Shown here one piece after another: positions 34,901-44,426 of a stretch of 64,000 bases of DNA (the first letter of the stretch is position 1; every line of letters starts with the position of its first letter). Origin of the DNA: Bathynomus jamesi (lineage: Eukaryota > Arthropoda > Malacostraca > Isopoda > Cirolanidae). The notes beneath the pieces are model-generated. The model saw only the letters and a program-made list of their open reading frames with translations, ran no database searches and was not told the DNA's origin. The stretch spans positions 186,001-250,000 of the forward strand of contig JAJOZX010005530.1 in NCBI GenBank assembly GCA_023014485.1, written 5' to 3'. The translations under genes were made by a program, and so were the position numbers.

Positions 34901-35225
34901 ACTAATAGAACTAATATTAATATGTAACGAATAATAATAAACAACTAATAGAACTAATATTAATATGTAACGAATAATAATAAACAACTAATAGAACTAA
35001 TATTAATAGACAAATAATAATAAACAACTAATAGAACTAATATTAATAGACAATAATAAACAACTAATAGAACTAATATTAATATGTAACGAATAATAAT
35101 AAACAACTAATAGAACTAATATTAATAGACAAATAATAATAAACAACTAATATAACTAATATTAATAGATAATAATAAACAACTAATATAACTAATATTA
35201 ATATACAAATAATAATAAACAACTA
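31985..35225. repeat. 43-bp satellite array, about 78 units
   Basis: The unit begins TAACGAATAATAATAAACAA and continues CTAATAGAACTAATATTAATATG (43 bp in all). Shorter variants of 36-40 bp replace TATGTAACG by TAGACAA or TATACAA. A block of about 1.1 kb containing the ordered variants appears twice (about 32890-33480 and 34050-34590), showing amplification of higher-order blocks. No coding potential. Confidence 0.92.
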
Positions 35226-35582
35226 ATAGCCACAATGACAACCTTGTCTGCAAAGAGAGAGACAAGAATACTGTAAGCAATATTCCAGACAAAAAATGAT
35301 ACAAAAATGGTAAAAATTGATAATTAAAATATATATGCTATATAGGCCCAGTAACCTGTGGATGGTGAATTACAGTTAAACCTCATTATGCGATTGTGTT
35401 AAGTTGAACAGGAAAACTAAGGAAGTATGTAGGCCACAAATGACTAGTAGGCCATCTGCTAAGAAAATACATGAAACATAATAGGCTTATAAAGTAAAAT
35501 ATACTAAGAAAATTAATGGGCAGGCCTATGCCTCTTCAATATAGTGGAGCTGAGGTTAATTATTTAAAACAAAGGCTACGGT

Positions 35583-35936
35583 AGGCCTCAGCTAGGCTAG
35601 AGTAATTTACAATTTGGCCTTTGCCTAAATAGACCTAACTTAGCCTAAGGTAATTTATTGTATGAATCTTACAGTACTATTTATAGTATGAATCTTACAA
35701 TACTAATCACAAACAGTATAAGGCTTGTTAATGTCTGCAGTATGCGGTATTGCATACAGATATGCAATAGTAAAAAATATAAACATTATAAATAGGAACA
35801 TACCACGAAGAACCTTTGCTTGCTGGCGCCGTGTTTTTAAGTAATAAAATATGGAAACAGCGTCCCTTGTGTTGTCGTTGCACATAAGTTTGTTTTTACT
35901 TCACAATTTTACCAACAAGCTAAAATAATCCTTAAA
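35583..35936. repeat. Half-palindrome copy of the left terminal block, at the palindrome axis
   Basis: Matches 19096-19450 almost base for base, from GGCCTCAGCTAGGCTAGAG to AAAATAATCCTTAAA. Only one arm is present and it separates the two arms of the giant palindrome. It is flanked by AAACAAAGGCT on one side and AGCCTTTGTTTT on the other. Confidence 0.85.
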
Positions 35937-36284
35937 TAGCCTTTGTTTTAAATAATTAACCTCAGCTCCACTATATTGAAGAGGCATAGGCCTGCCCATT
36001 AATTTTCTTAGTATATTTTACTTTATAACCCTATTATGTTTCATGTATTTTCTTAGCAGATGGCCTACTAGTCATTTGTGGCCTACATACTTCCTTAGTT
36101 TTCCTGTTCAACTTAACACAATCGCATAATGAGGTTTAACTGTAATTCACCATCCACAGGTTACTGGGCCTATATAGCATATATATTTTAATTATCAATT
36201 TTTACCATTTTTGTATCATTTTTTGTCTGGAATATTGCTTACAGTATTCTTGTCTCTCTCTTTGCAGACAAGGTTGTCATTGTG

Positions 36285-36650
36285 GCTATTAGTTGTTTAT
36301 TATTATTTGTATATTAATATTAGTTCTATTAGTTGTTTATTATTATTTGTCTATTAATATTAGTTCTATTAGTTGTTTATTATTATTATTTGTCTATTAA
36401 TATTAGTTCTATTAGTTGTTTATTATTATTCGTTACATATTAATATTAGTTCTATTAGTTGTTTATTATTATTTGTATATTAATATTAGTTCTATTAGTT
36501 GTTTTATTATTTGTCTATTAATATTAGTTCTATTAGTTGTTTATTATTATTTGTATATTAATATTAGTTCTATTAGTTGTTTATTATTATTAGTTGCATA
36601 TTTGTATTAGTTACATATTAATATTAGTTATCTACCAATATTATTTACAT
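36285..36650. repeat. 43-bp satellite, short array in the right arm
   Basis: About eight units of the complementary sequence. The ninefold copy-number difference from the left arm is the main asymmetry of the palindrome. Confidence 0.88.
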
Positions 36651-37037
36651 ACTATTATTTAGACATTATTATTTGTATATTATTATTATTATTATTATTA
36701 TTTACACATTTATTATTATTATTAGTATCAGTATTAGTTGCAGACTGTTATATATTAGCTAAACGGTGCCATTATTTAATTTCGCATTTATGTCAATCAA
36801 AGTTGTTACGGGTAAAAATCCCCCTTTCATTCATAAATAATTGTTGCATATAGTTTATTAATTGTTGTCAATAAAATACAAAATTCATGTTGATGATTTC
36901 ATAATCAGTCCTTCCCTTCTTTTATTAAAATTAATTTTGCGCCGCAGTGCTGGATGCCAATCTAGTATTTGGGCGCTGGTGACCCTGGTAATTAATTATT
37001 TACGTAAAGGTCTGAAATAATAAATAGGACCCTTACA

Positions 37038-37236
37038 ACCCCACCCTCCATACAGCCCGGATCTGGCACCTTCAGACTTCCATTTGTTTGGGCCGATGAA
37101 GGATGCTATTCGTGGAAAAAAGTTTCAGAGTGACGATGAGGTTGTTGAGGAGGTTAAGAGGTGGCTCCAGCGGAACCCAGCGGACTTTTACCAGCAAGGG
37201 ATAAAGGGCCTTGTTTCGAGGTGGAGGAAAGCGTAG
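37038..37236 (+). pseudogene. Mariner transposase, C-terminal part
   Basis: Reads PHPPYSPDLAPSDFHLFG, then MKDAIRGKKFQSDDEVVEEV and GLVSRWRKA before a stop at 37234-37236. SPDLAPSDFHLF is the C-terminal catalytic block of Mos1-type mariners (Asp in PSDF). It continues the frame ending at 18490 across the LTR insertion. Confidence 0.9.
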
Positions 37237-37429
37237 AAAAGGATGGAGACTATGTGGAAAAATAAAAACTTGTAAAAAAAGTATGTAACTACTTGTGTAC
37301 AAAATTTCTGGAACTTACAAGGAAACTTGGAAAGAAAAAAAAAAGGTGGGGCAAAATATATTGAGTGGCCCTCGTATATCTTAATATTTTTCAGAGTTGC
37401 CGTGCGCGATACACTCTTATCATATTCGG

Positions 37430-39470
37430 CAAGAATGAACAAGCGCCCTCGGCCACGCCTGAGTGGGGCGACCTATAAATGGCAGCGAAAAGCTGGCGAA
37501 CGAGAAAACGAGAAAGCAGCTGCTGCCTTTCAGAGATTCTTCGCCGCCCCTCCTGATCGTGACAGCGACAGGAAAGAGGAAGCCAAGCCAACGATGACAA
37601 AGGGATCCCAGATCACATTACTGTGGGCAGCAAAGGGAGAGAGAAAGCCAACGAAGATAAGGTGACTCCGAGTGAGGACACTCCTCTCCATTCTGACGTC
37701 AACGACGACGAGGAAGAAGAAAAGGGGGCCGAACGAGGAGAACAAGCAAAACCCGGGTGAAGTCAACGACGCTTTGTTCCGCGATGCAGGATTCTGAGCC
37801 CCACTCTATACTCGACAACTTTCGGATGGAGCTTGTCCAGAGTGATCCCCTAGGTCTTCAAAACAAAGCAGGCCCTTTCCGTGTCCGTGTGAGGGGTCAG
37901 CGCCGATGACACGCACAAGAGCATGACTGCCACCTGGTTCGAACGGAGAGCGAGTTCATCGCCAGTGGCTTTTGTACTTGCCGTCTTTGGACACCACCTT
38001 CTGTTTCTGTTGCCGTTTTTTCGAGTCAGAGAACAGCCTCGTTGGACGTGAAGTCGGATTCAACAACTAAAGGAAGTTGAATCCAAGAGTTGGTGAGCAC
38101 GAAGCCAGCAGCGCATGAAGTGGCTAATCAGAAATGGACTGAACTTCACATGAGGATGGGCAAAGAAGCAACGATTGACCATGAGAATCTTAGCGTCATA
38201 AACAAAGAGGCAGAGAGGTGGAGAGAGATCCTGAAGAGCGAATTGGACTGCATCCTCTATCTGGCAAAATAGAACCTGTTATTCTGTCTCTGAGGACACC
38301 AGGAAGACTAATCATCCACCAACGCTGGCAACTTCCTGGAGCTGATTAAACTCCTCGGCAAGTACGATCCTATCATTCGTGAACACCTCGTTCGGGTCCA
38401 TGAACAACCGGTCCTTACGCCGCCGTACCTCTCACCTATGGTTCAAAACGAGTTCATTCTCCTCCTTGGACGCGTGTTCGACTCGCCATTCTGAATGGCG
38501 AAGTACTACACTGTGATTTTTAACAGCATTCCTCACAATTCCCATCATGACCAGTTGTCACAAGTAATCCGATACGTGAAGATCAGCATCGGAACTGTCG
38601 ACATCAAAGACTCTCTCCTTGGCTTCATTGTTCTCGAGGTAAAGGACGCCCAGACCCTAGCCGACAAGCTCACGTCACCGTTGGGAGAAGAACAGGCTGG
38701 AGATAGAAGACATGATGGGGCAAAGCCACGATAATGCGCCCATTATAGCTGACATTAACACGGACGTACAAAAGAGGGCACTTATTCCTTTTCCCCCGCA
38801 ATTTCTTTTTTCCCGGTTAGGTGAACTGTACGCCCTCGACAATTCGTTAGGTTAAGTCATGATATTTTCGTTAAAATATTCCACTTTTCTATTTTAACGA
38901 AAATATCATGACTCAACCTAACCAATTGTCAAGGGCGTATAGTTGACCTAACCGGTAAAAAAGAAATTGCGGGGGGGGAAAGGAATACAGTAAGTGCCCA
39001 AAAGAGAATTTTAAATCGGAATCCCAAGGCTGTCTTCGTACCCTGCAAGAATCTCTCACTGAATCTAGCAGGAGTGCAAGATGCTTAAATTTCCGTCAAT
39101 GCCATTATTTTCTCCAGAACTTTGGACTGAGTTTACGCCTTCTTCTCCTCTTCCATTCACTGGGGGTACGTCTTCAAAAATTGCCTCCTTGGCAAAGCAA
39201 AAATCCCAAAGCGCATATGCAAAACGTAATACAGTTTCCGCTTCGATGCGGTGACCACCGTGCTTGAAGGTTTCGAGGACATCATTGCAGTCCTAGAGGA
39301 CCTTCGCGATGGGCGCACCGAGTCAGCTGACACCAGATCTGACGTCTCCCTCCAGCCTTCTTTCGTCCACACTACAGTACCTTCGTCGCTGTACTGCTTC
39401 TGGCTTTTTTGGGGTCGGTCCCAGGAGCTGCTTTCCTGCGCTACGCTACTAGGGAAACCATTTTAATTCC
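37430..39470 (+). pseudogene. ZMYM1-like hAT transposase (DUF4371 type), decayed
   Basis: Begins MNKRPRPRLSGATYKWQRKA (basic SGA motif common at hAT N-termini). Pieces in shifting frames follow: HMRMGKEATIDHENLSVINK, KEAERWREILKSELDCIL (38150-38270), NFLELIKLLGKYDPIIREHL (38320-38390), VQNEFILLLGR, YTVIFNSIPHNSHHDQLSQV and VDIKDSLLGFIVLEVKDAQT (38500-38650). QSHDNAPII with the second catalytic Asp region lies near 38720, NRNPKAVFVPC and LSLNLAG (39010-39080), and VLEGFEDIIAVLEDLRDGR (39250-39320). Many stops and shifts, a 222-bp MITE inside and loss of the C-terminal domain after 39470 make it a relic. Confidence 0.82.
38777..38998. mobile_element. 222-bp MITE in the hAT relic, perfect 8-bp duplication
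   Basis: CAAAAGAG at 38769-38776 and 38999-39006. The ends GGCACTTATTCC and GGCACTTACTGTATTCC are inverted repeats; nearly the whole element folds back on an axis near 38885 (ACTTTTCTATTTTAACG). It contains GTTAGGTTAAGTCATGATAT, a motif shared with 39748-40095 and 41806-41875. Confidence 0.88.
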
Positions 39471-39747
39471 CGCAATATAGCATTTAATTTTAGAAGTAAT
39501 AGTGATTGGAGGCGCATCGCTCTTCAAATTATTTTTTTGAGAAATAAAATTTCTCGCTTGAGGATCCTTGACTATTAAATTACTTAACCCTTTAATGCCA
39601 GAATTGTCTGTAGGGTTAAGTTATGAATGCGTGTATTTTTTTATGTCTTGTTTTCCTTGTTTTTGATGACTTGTTAGTCTTTGCTGAATGAGAACTACGA
39701 TAAGCAAGGGCAATATGCCCAGGTTTGTGGCATTTAGGATAAATTCT
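39471..39747. other. Spacer, no gene
   Basis: AT-rich, possibly the eroded 3' end of the hAT relic. Nothing recognisable. Confidence 0.4.
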
Positions 39748-40095
39748 GGTACTTATGTATTATCGGGACTACCAAACTGTTTATTATGTATTTTTGTTCT
39801 CGTCATTTTCGTTTAAACTAACGAAAATATCACAACTTAACCTAACCAATCATCAAAGGCGTACAGTTAACCTAACCGGGCATTCAGTTGACCTAACCGG
39901 GCATTTTCGTTTTATTTTGTTTTTCGTAGCTAACCTAACCTAACCTAAAATCTAATTGAATGCCCGGTTAGGTCTACTGTACGCCCTTGATGATTGGTTA
40001 GGTTGAGTTGTGATATTTTCGTTAGTTTAAACGAAAATGACGAGAGCAAAAATACATAATAAACAGTTTGGTAGTCCCGATAATACGTAAGTACC
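39748..40095. mobile_element. 348-bp foldback MITE, related to 38777-38998
   Basis: Ends GGTACTTATGTATTATCGGG and GGTACTTACGTATTATCGGG (complement). Flanks TAAATTCT at 39740-39747 and TAAATTCC at 40096-40103, 7 of 8 matching. The arms meet near 39955 around TAACCTAACCTAACCT, three perfect AACCT repeats. The inner arm sequence matches the 222-bp MITE, so the two are one family with different outer ends. Confidence 0.85.
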
Positions 40096-40243
40096 TAAAT
40101 TCCTCATAATAGCACTTTTATGAAGTTTGGCCCCGTTGGTTACACCTGTAATATTTAACTTCATTATATTTGTTGTATGCTACCTTGTGGACAGAATTTA
40201 GCTGCTGCGGCATGAGCCCTAAATTTTTATGAATTTCAGAGTT

Positions 40244-40770
40244 TTACTGTTCTGCACTTTCCATGCTAAGTGAAATTTTGTGGCTTTGTTGAGAGTTAAT
40301 TAAGATTCTGACAACAGGGTTATTCCTAGCATTCCCGTCTAAAATCTCAATACACAGGCGATCGCATAAAGTTTCCTCTATGTAAGTCTTAAATTCACAG
40401 TCTTCAGATAATCTCTTTAATTTGCTAAATAAACTCCAATACTTCCAGCTTCCTTCTCTTGCATGTACGGAACCAGTAACTGGCCATTGTCTCGCATTTA
40501 CAGAACGCTCGAAGCTCATTGTAAGTTTTTTAGAAGGAACTGTTGACCAATTAAAATTTTCAAAGTACCATAAAGTTTTTTACTTAGGGAAGTGAGGAGG
40601 CACATCTTTTTTTCTGTCATCTGTTAGTTTATTTAATTTCAGAATTATTAACAGCCGTTTATTCCAAGATCTGAAGTCTTCACCTTCTTCGTACGGCTTT
40701 AAGTTTGATATAAAATTTTCAACAGGTATTATGTAGTTGGACAAATTTTCTTTTTATCGCGATTTAAGCA
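40244..40770 (-). pseudogene. Retrotransposon gag-like remnant
   Basis: Minus strand: VENFISNLKPYEEGEDFRSW and NKRLLIILKLNKLTDDRKKD (40620-40730), then after an interruption the 91-residue frame at 40519-40244 with GSWKYWSLFSKLKRLSEDCE. The PYEEGEDFRSW pattern resembles the gag start of Gypsy-type elements, but no zinc knuckle or pol follows. Low certainty. Confidence 0.35.
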
Positions 40771-40866
40771 ATCAAGATTGGGGTATCATTGAGGAACAGA
40801 TGACGACCGTAGTTGCATGTAACGTCTATTCTTATATATGTCTATAATTCTTATATATGTCTATTC

Positions 40867-41092
40867 CAGTGGCGGCTCGTGACTAAAAATTCTAGGGGTG
40901 CTGTCTCTAAGAATGGGTTGAAATAATTACTGAAATAAAAGGATGAGCATTGAGTAATGAATAAAAGTTTCAAAAGTTATTGAAAAAGTTATTCAGTGAG
41001 CTCATCCTTATATTGTTCTCGATTATTTCAATTGTAAATAAAAAATTTAGGGGTGCTGCAGTTCCGCAGTGTCTACCGACGAGCCGCCACTG
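40867..41092. mobile_element. 226-bp hAT MITE, perfect 8-bp duplication
   Basis: Inverted ends CAGTGGCGGCTCGTGAC and CAGTGGCGGCTCGTCGG with GTCTATTC at 40859-40866 and 41093-41100. CAGTGGCGGCTCGT ends are characteristic of a widespread hAT family. TAGGGGTGCTG follows the left end and its counterpart precedes the right end. Confidence 0.92.
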
Positions 41093-41100
41093 GTCTATTC

Positions 41101-41633
41101 TTATATATGTCTATTCTTTTATATGTCTATAAATTTTAACTCCACGACTGATCGTTCAAACCTTAAAGAAGAAATAGGTAAAGTTTTAACTATTGCTTTG
41201 GACTTGGTGGGAATTTTTAAATTTTAAAGAATACGCTTACGCTTAGCCTTGAATTCTTGAAATTGCATTTCACCCTAGAAGCTCGGCTTTCGTAGTTTAT
41301 TTACTTTTCGTCCTGGGAAACTGAAACTTTAGAGTGTGAATTTATGTTCTGGCGTGTAGGTTATGTTTGTCTTGGGCTCTATCCTAATCCTTGTATCTAG
41401 CTTTTAAAGAAGTTGGCATATAGGGAAAGATTAATTAAAGGAATTGGGCATCATGGCATGTTTAATTTTGTTTGAGGGGAGATATGATTCAGATGTTCAA
41501 ACTGTTTTCAGTTTTGGACAGTTTTTGGTAATTATGTCGCAAATGACATGGCCTGAAGTTGAAATAAAAAAAAAATTTTCAAATGTATTTTGGGTAATTA
41601 TTCGTTCTTTGACCCTGTCTCTTTTTATAATGA
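41101..41633. other. Spacer, no gene
   Basis: AT-rich. The short open frame at 41444-41653 has no recognisable motif and ends inside the next foldback. Confidence 0.4.
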
Positions 41634-41802
41634 GAGCAAACTTTTCTGGTTAATTTTGAGGTGTTCTGCACGAATCTGCCATCCGTTTCCTGTGCAAATG
41701 CGTAGTTTTCGAGATATCGTCATCTTGAAAACTACGCATTTGCACAGGAAATGGATGGGTTTCGTACAAAACCTCAAAATTAACCAGAAAAGTTTGCACT
41801 CA
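41634..41802. repeat. Hairpin of about 80-bp arms
   Basis: CAAACTTTTCTGGTTAATTT at the left is mirrored by AAATTAACCAGAAAAGTTTG at the right, axis near 41722 (GAGATATCGTCATC). Possibly a small foldback element; no clear target duplication. Confidence 0.75.
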
Positions 41803-41805
41803 TCA

Positions 41806-41875
41806 TTTTCATTTAAACGAAAATATCATGACTTAACCAATCATCAAGGGCGTACAGTTGACCTAACTGGTGTCA
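41806..41875. mobile_element. Fragment of the 38777/39748 MITE family
   Basis: TTTAAACGAAAATATCATGA, then CAATCATCAAGGGCGTACAG and TTGACCTAAC, the conserved arm of the two MITEs upstream. One arm only; no ends. Confidence 0.7.
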
Positions 41876-42073
41876 CGTACTGAACTTTCGCAAAACATTA
41901 GGACTGATCAATTTGTGATGCGTAATTGTTACGGGGGCTCTGCCCCCCGTACCCCCGAGACCTAAATTATACAAATGATAATCGGTGGTAAATATTTACA
42001 TTAGGGTTTCCACCCAATTTTGACGGCAAAATAGATTTTCCTAGTAGTGTATGATGTGCTTTGTTCAAATCTG

Positions 42074-42172
42074 GCCTTCATTTTATGTGGAAATGAACCA
42101 ATCAAAAGTTATGAGACTTCAAAGTTTTAATATTTTGGTTCATTTCCCCATAAAATGAAGGCCAGATTTTAA
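42074..42172. repeat. Short inverted repeat beside the four-exon gene unit
   Basis: AAATCTGGCCTTCATTTTAT and its complement near 42150-42172 form arms of about 35 bp. It lies just outside the inverted repeat at 42184. Confidence 0.7.
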
Positions 42173-42183
42173 CATTGCAGTTT

Positions 42184-44426
42184 AGAGGTAGGGGTTAAAA
42201 TGGCATGTTGTCAAAAACAAGTGATCATAGCCTCATTTTGTGTGAAAATACATGAATATGAAGTTTTGAAAAGGTTTTTTGCTGAAAATTGTGTATACAA
42301 AAATTGCATCACAATTTAACGATTTTTAGCATCAAAACAGCGTTAGGGGGGTCAAAATTATGATTTTTGGAAATATTCACTGTGTGCTTGGGAATGATTA
42401 GAGTTCTTGATATATATCTTTGGTAGCAAATAGAATTGTCATTTGTATTATATTTTTGATAAATTTATGCTAGAATTTTAGTCACGCTTGAGTGATTTTG
42501 GAGAAAAATTGACCTGTTCGAGCTCAAAATCCAGATATTTTGCGGTTTTCCAATCATTTATTGACAGAAAATGCAAATTAAAAGCACACCGTTCTTATGA
42601 CTGATTTTCTATTTCATTTTTTGCACTGCATGCTTGAAAGCTGTCACAATATCATTAATGCTAGTCAAGGCGAATCGGTTGATACGGGAATCAAACTTCC
42701 ATTCACCTTCAACAACGACATCAAGAATTTGTTCGTGCTGAACTGTCTGAACGTCTTCTTGTGCTGGGTACCGCCACCACTTGTTCATGCCCTTCTTCTC
42801 ACGGCATAAGTGGTCCAAAGTCATTGACTTGTCTGCAATGAACTTGTTATAGGTAATGAACCAGTTGTACTCTCCATTTTTCTCTTCATCCTGCCAAATG
42901 ATAGCACATAGCTGATTCACCTCCAAGCACATGATTTTGTTAGTGGCAGGGGTGGTGGATGAAGACTTTGAAATAAGTTCCAGCGTTTGGCAGTGAGATG
43001 CCAAGTTTGCAACTGTAGCAGTTGATACCGCATTGGCATTTGAGTCATCTTCACTCAGCAATATGAGGAGGTTCTTAAGTTTTTCATCGTGAGATATACT
43101 GTTTTGACAATATAATTCTGGGCGCTGCAGTTTGTCACTCTTGTGGGTGTGTGAATAGTATGCCATCTCAGTTTTCACTATAAATTCTGCTTGACTTGGC
43201 CTCATCTGAAGAGTTTGCATTAACTCTTCAGGTGTTGTACATGGCCCTGACCAAGTTTTGCAGTTTGTGAGAAGCTTTTTTGTGTGGTCACTGGCATTTC
43301 TCTTTTTGTTTGTTTTTCTTTGTTTTCCAATGTCCAAAAGGCTATCTGGACATATCCCTGTGAAATAGAATGATGGTGTAAGTATGTTTGTATAGAAATA
43401 GATAAGCTAGGCTTATTTACTGCACATTGTTAAATTTCTCACCAGATCCTGCTTTAGGTGTGAAACTTCTCCACGCTTTATTTAGTTGTTGCAAGGATTT
43501 ACGTTCACTTGGACCCAGATTTTTCTTCTTCCCTTTTTTGTGATAGGCTATAAAAACAAGCAATAATTAATAATAATATAGTGATGAAGTGATCCTACTT
43601 TATTACCAGCGAAACATAAGAAAGGAAAATAGAATGTACCTTGGATGTAGACTTGTGAGTGATAAATCTCAACCAATTTTGTCAGTTTTCTTTTAATAGA
43701 ATTTATAGTCAGAACATGTTCTTCACCAAATGACTTGATCCAGATTTGTCGTAGAGCTATACTGCATGCATGAATTGTTGCACTCCTACAATAAAAAAGA
43801 CAGTCATGAGCTTTAGTTATTAACATATCAATATTGCACTTAGCTACGTTGTAAGACTATATAGACTTCAAAAACTTACATTTTTGAGCTTTTTGGTTGT
43901 GTCGCCTCTGAAAATATTGCGATTGCTGCATCATACCAAATAGGTAGCTTGTCACCAACAATGAACACTAGCTTTTGTGCCATTGCTAGGTGTGGTTGCT
44001 ACTGATCGGCTGATTTTAAAGCATTGTTTTTCCAAACTTTTATCACATTATTTCACAAAAAGTGCTAAAAGTAAAACAATCATCAATTTCTGTATTCTAA
44101 ACAAAAAAGATAGAATAAATATATAAATTATCTTAAATATAGAAATGTACAAAGGTTAATATCTCATGTGAAGAGTAGCAGAACATTCAATAATATGTTA
44201 TTAAATAAGTTTTTATGTTATAAGACAATTTTGAAGCAGTTTAGCTATAAAATTGCAAACATACTAAAAAATGGTGGTTTTCGAGTAAATTTGAGTGCAA
44301 TTTTTGTATATAAGCCAAAACCAATTTTTTTTGCTTGAATCATGTTATTGGCATGAAAAGCTGTCATTTGAGCCTATGATCACTCAAATCTGAGCACATG
44401 ACCCTCAGACCCCCCTCTACCCCCTA
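42184..44426 (-). mobile_element. Inverted-repeat-bounded unit carrying the four-exon gene
   Basis: Left TAGAGGTAGGGGTTA and right (complement) TAGAGGTAGGGGGTA are inverted; further inside, GTGATCATAGCCTC matches GTGATCATAGGCTC and TATACAAAAATTGCATCACAA matches ATATACAAAAATTGCACTCAA-like sequence. The imperfect repeats extend about 130 bp. No target duplication is found at these edges, so either the element is old or the edges are misplaced. TAGAG fits the hAT YARNG rule. The only gene inside is the spliced one on the minus strand. Confidence 0.5.
42609..43983 (-). CDS. Unknown protein, four exons, apparently intact (367 aa)
   Basis: I infer a spliced minus-strand gene: exons 43983-43880, 43785-43640, 43547-43443 and 43357-42609. 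All three introns (94, 92 and 85 nt) begin GT and end AG, and the joined exons (1,104 nt) stay in frame from MAQKLVFIVGDKLPIWYDAA to QKMK and a stop. Visible parts: a Lys-rich stretch in exon 3 (YHKKGKKKN), CKTWSGPCTTPEELMQTLQM in exon 4, and a C-terminal segment with EYNWFITYNKFIAD, DHLCREKKGMNKWWRYPAQE and VVVEGEWKF. The last resembles, by eye, a small beta-rich aromatic-cage (Tudor/BAH-like) fold; that is inference. No nuclease motif, signal peptide or membrane segment. It may be a transposon accessory protein. The start is the first ATG in exon 1. Confidence 0.68.

Larger units (their letters stand above)
18491..37037 (-). mobile_element. Outer Ty3/Gypsy LTR retrotransposon with unequal palindromic termini
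   Basis: The unit is bounded by ACCC at 18487-18490 and ACCC at 37038-37041; the uninterrupted mariner would read ACCC once (LTVLP followed by HPPYSPDL). The ends are TGTAGTGCC on the left and GGACCCTTACA on the right, the TG...CA form of LTR elements. Internal order on the minus strand is right block (30660-37037), primer-binding-like site, gag, pol, polypurine tract, left block (18491-19716). Inside it sit a complete second LTR element (23792-29517) and a hAT MITE (31035-31958). The two terminal blocks differ in size and sequence, which is abnormal for LTRs. Confidence 0.8.
30660..37037 (-). repeat. Right terminal block (5' LTR position), a 6.4-kb asymmetric palindrome
   Basis: Starts TGTAAGGGTCC at 30660 and ends GGACCCTTACA at 37037, the exact complement. 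The right arm (35937-37037) is about 1.1 kb. The left arm (30660-35582) is the same sequence expanded to 4.9 kb by a hAT MITE (31035-31958) and a much larger 43-bp satellite array. Shared unique sequence, for example AGCGCCCAAATACTAGATTG outside and TATTGAAGAGGCATAGGCC inside, fixes the symmetry. The centre holds a fragment of the left terminal block. Confidence 0.82.
17469..37374 (+). mobile_element. Mos1-type mariner split by an 18.5-kb insertion
   Basis: The left end CTAGGGGCACTCAATATATT and the right end (complement) CGAGGGCCACTCAATATATT are matching terminal inverted repeats of about 30 bp, flanked by TA at 17467-17468 and 37375-37376. Removing the insertion at 18491-37037 and one 4-bp duplication leaves 1,355 bp, the usual mariner size. 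The transposase left part is at 17673-18486 and the right part at 37038-37236, same strand and consistent order. This shows that everything between arrived later. Confidence 0.92.

Noticed and set aside
32035..36610. Leu/Ile/Tyr/Ser-rich hydrophobic frames that look like membrane proteins (32035-32235, 35122-35304, 36416-36610)
   Set aside because: Translations of the AT-rich 43-bp satellite; composition alone explains the hydrophobicity.
38495..38734. Independent small host gene
   Set aside because: Its motifs (YTVIFNSIPHNSHHDQLSQV, VDIKDSLLGFIVLE) are the middle of a ZMYM1-like hAT transposase continuing in neighbouring frames on both sides.
39925..39950. Telomeric repeat array
   Set aside because: Only three AACCT units at the axis of a MITE. 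Compatible with an arthropod genome but not a telomere.
41444..41883. Two overlapping plus-strand frames
   Set aside because: No motif, biased composition, and both run into the hairpin and MITE fragment.
41925..41960. GC-rich hairpin GGGGGCTCTGCCCCCC as a terminator or regulatory RNA
   Set aside because: Isolated short inverted repeat with no adjacent gene or repeat boundary that would give it a role.
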